64,000 nucleotides of DNA. It comes from Aporrectodea caliginosa. Taxonomy: Eukaryota; Annelida; Clitellata; Crassiclitellata; Lumbricidae. Shown here in pieces: positions 63,471 through 64,000 of this stretch. The notes below the pieces were generated by a model. It had not been told where the DNA came from and did not search any database. It saw only the letters and a program-made list of their open reading frames with translations. Position numbers and translations under genes: made by a program. Numbering within the stretch: the stretch's first letter is position 1; every line of letters begins with the position of its first letter. The stretch spans positions 1 to 64,000 of the forward strand of contig JACEVL010000982.1 in NCBI GenBank assembly GCA_020284085.1, read 5' to 3'.

Positions 63471-64000
63471 TGTTATTTTATGTATCATTACCAGAGTTAA
63501 CGACAATAGCTCTCAAGGGAGTCTATGTGGCTCGCGATTGTTTTCCATCTGCAAATCTGAAACACCTTAACTTGTCGACTGAAACTTTAACTATTTAACT
63601 CTCTTCTAATTACAGCATGTATCAACGTATATTTCCAGTACTAAAAGCGTTGAACTGGCTACTTATAACAAATAGAACAAGGTTCAAGACAGTGTTAATT
63701 GTCTGCAAATTCTACATTTCAGTCAGCCTAACTATTTTCGTCTCATGCTGATTTCCAAGACTCGACCAGGCTTAATGTCGAACGAATCATTCAAATAGTA
63801 TATAGTTGAAATATTTATCTAGAAATACATTGATTCGTTGAGAAGTATCGATCAAAATTTATCCCTATACCCGTATACCGGTACCCACTTTTACCAACTT
63901 AATGAACAATTATAAACTGTAGGGGTGAGTACTAACAGGTAATTGTATCGAAGGCCTATATCGCATCATATCGTATCTATAGATTTATACAGCGCCTCTC
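63471..64000. other. no gene recognised
   Basis: AT-rich sequence to the edge of the window without a supported feature. Confidence 0.5.

Overview
The window reads as nuclear DNA of a marine-type invertebrate metazoan. It is AT-rich, has no operons, and is full of non-LTR retrotransposons (CR1/L2-like, jockey-like and RTE-like), Ty3/gypsy LTR elements, a Polinton-type DNA polymerase, tRNA-derived SINEs, foldback elements and MITEs. A 2A peptide at the N terminus of a CR1/L2-like LINE is a trait known from echinoderms, amphioxus, hemichordates, molluscs and cnidarians. I cannot name the species. Only one sequence looks like a host gene: an exon for an FkbM-type methyltransferase at 47906-48906, minus strand.

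Layout. 1-2125: a LINE 3' tail, then unassigned sequence. 2126-3640: a broken jockey-like reverse transcriptase. 3740-9285, minus strand: a decayed Polinton-like block (Cys-rich protein, small MDEYI-type protein, protein-primed DNA polymerase B) cut by a 1.37 kb hairpin element with target duplications. 9592-10269: an (AATAT)n array. 10863-15829: a ~5 kb palindrome whose arms are tandem arrays and whose centre carries an invertebrate HEEADTR/DTDV-type gene, partly duplicated in inverted orientation. 15851-25545: a second, ~9.7 kb foldback with ~1.2 kb arms, itself hosting a LINE, which hosts a further composite insertion. 25640-34530: several LINE copies, including one with its 5' part inverted and a 2A motif, plus a SINE and a TIR element. 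34793-39897: a degenerate gypsy element with LTRs. 40039-40756: a TIR MITE. 41101-45919: a gypsy-like element with matching 291 bp LTRs and a 5 bp target duplication, but a truncated pol. 45962-46263: a hAT-like MITE. 46291-49440: LINE pieces and the methyltransferase exon. 49763-50438: a second copy of the two small Polinton-associated genes, with intact reading frames. 50609-59150: a large gypsy element with an intact 1555-residue Gag-Pol. 59150-64000: an RTE-like fragment, a decayed LINE end and a second SINE.

The most interesting unit is the 50.6-59.2 kb gypsy element. Downstream of Gag-Pol it carries an array of repeats related to the tandem repeats in its own LTRs, then a TATA-like box, then an intact 412-codon ORF. 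That ORF has an N-terminal C2H2-like zinc finger and a long acidic, serine-rich C terminus. This arrangement suggests a separately transcribed accessory regulator carried by the retrotransposon.
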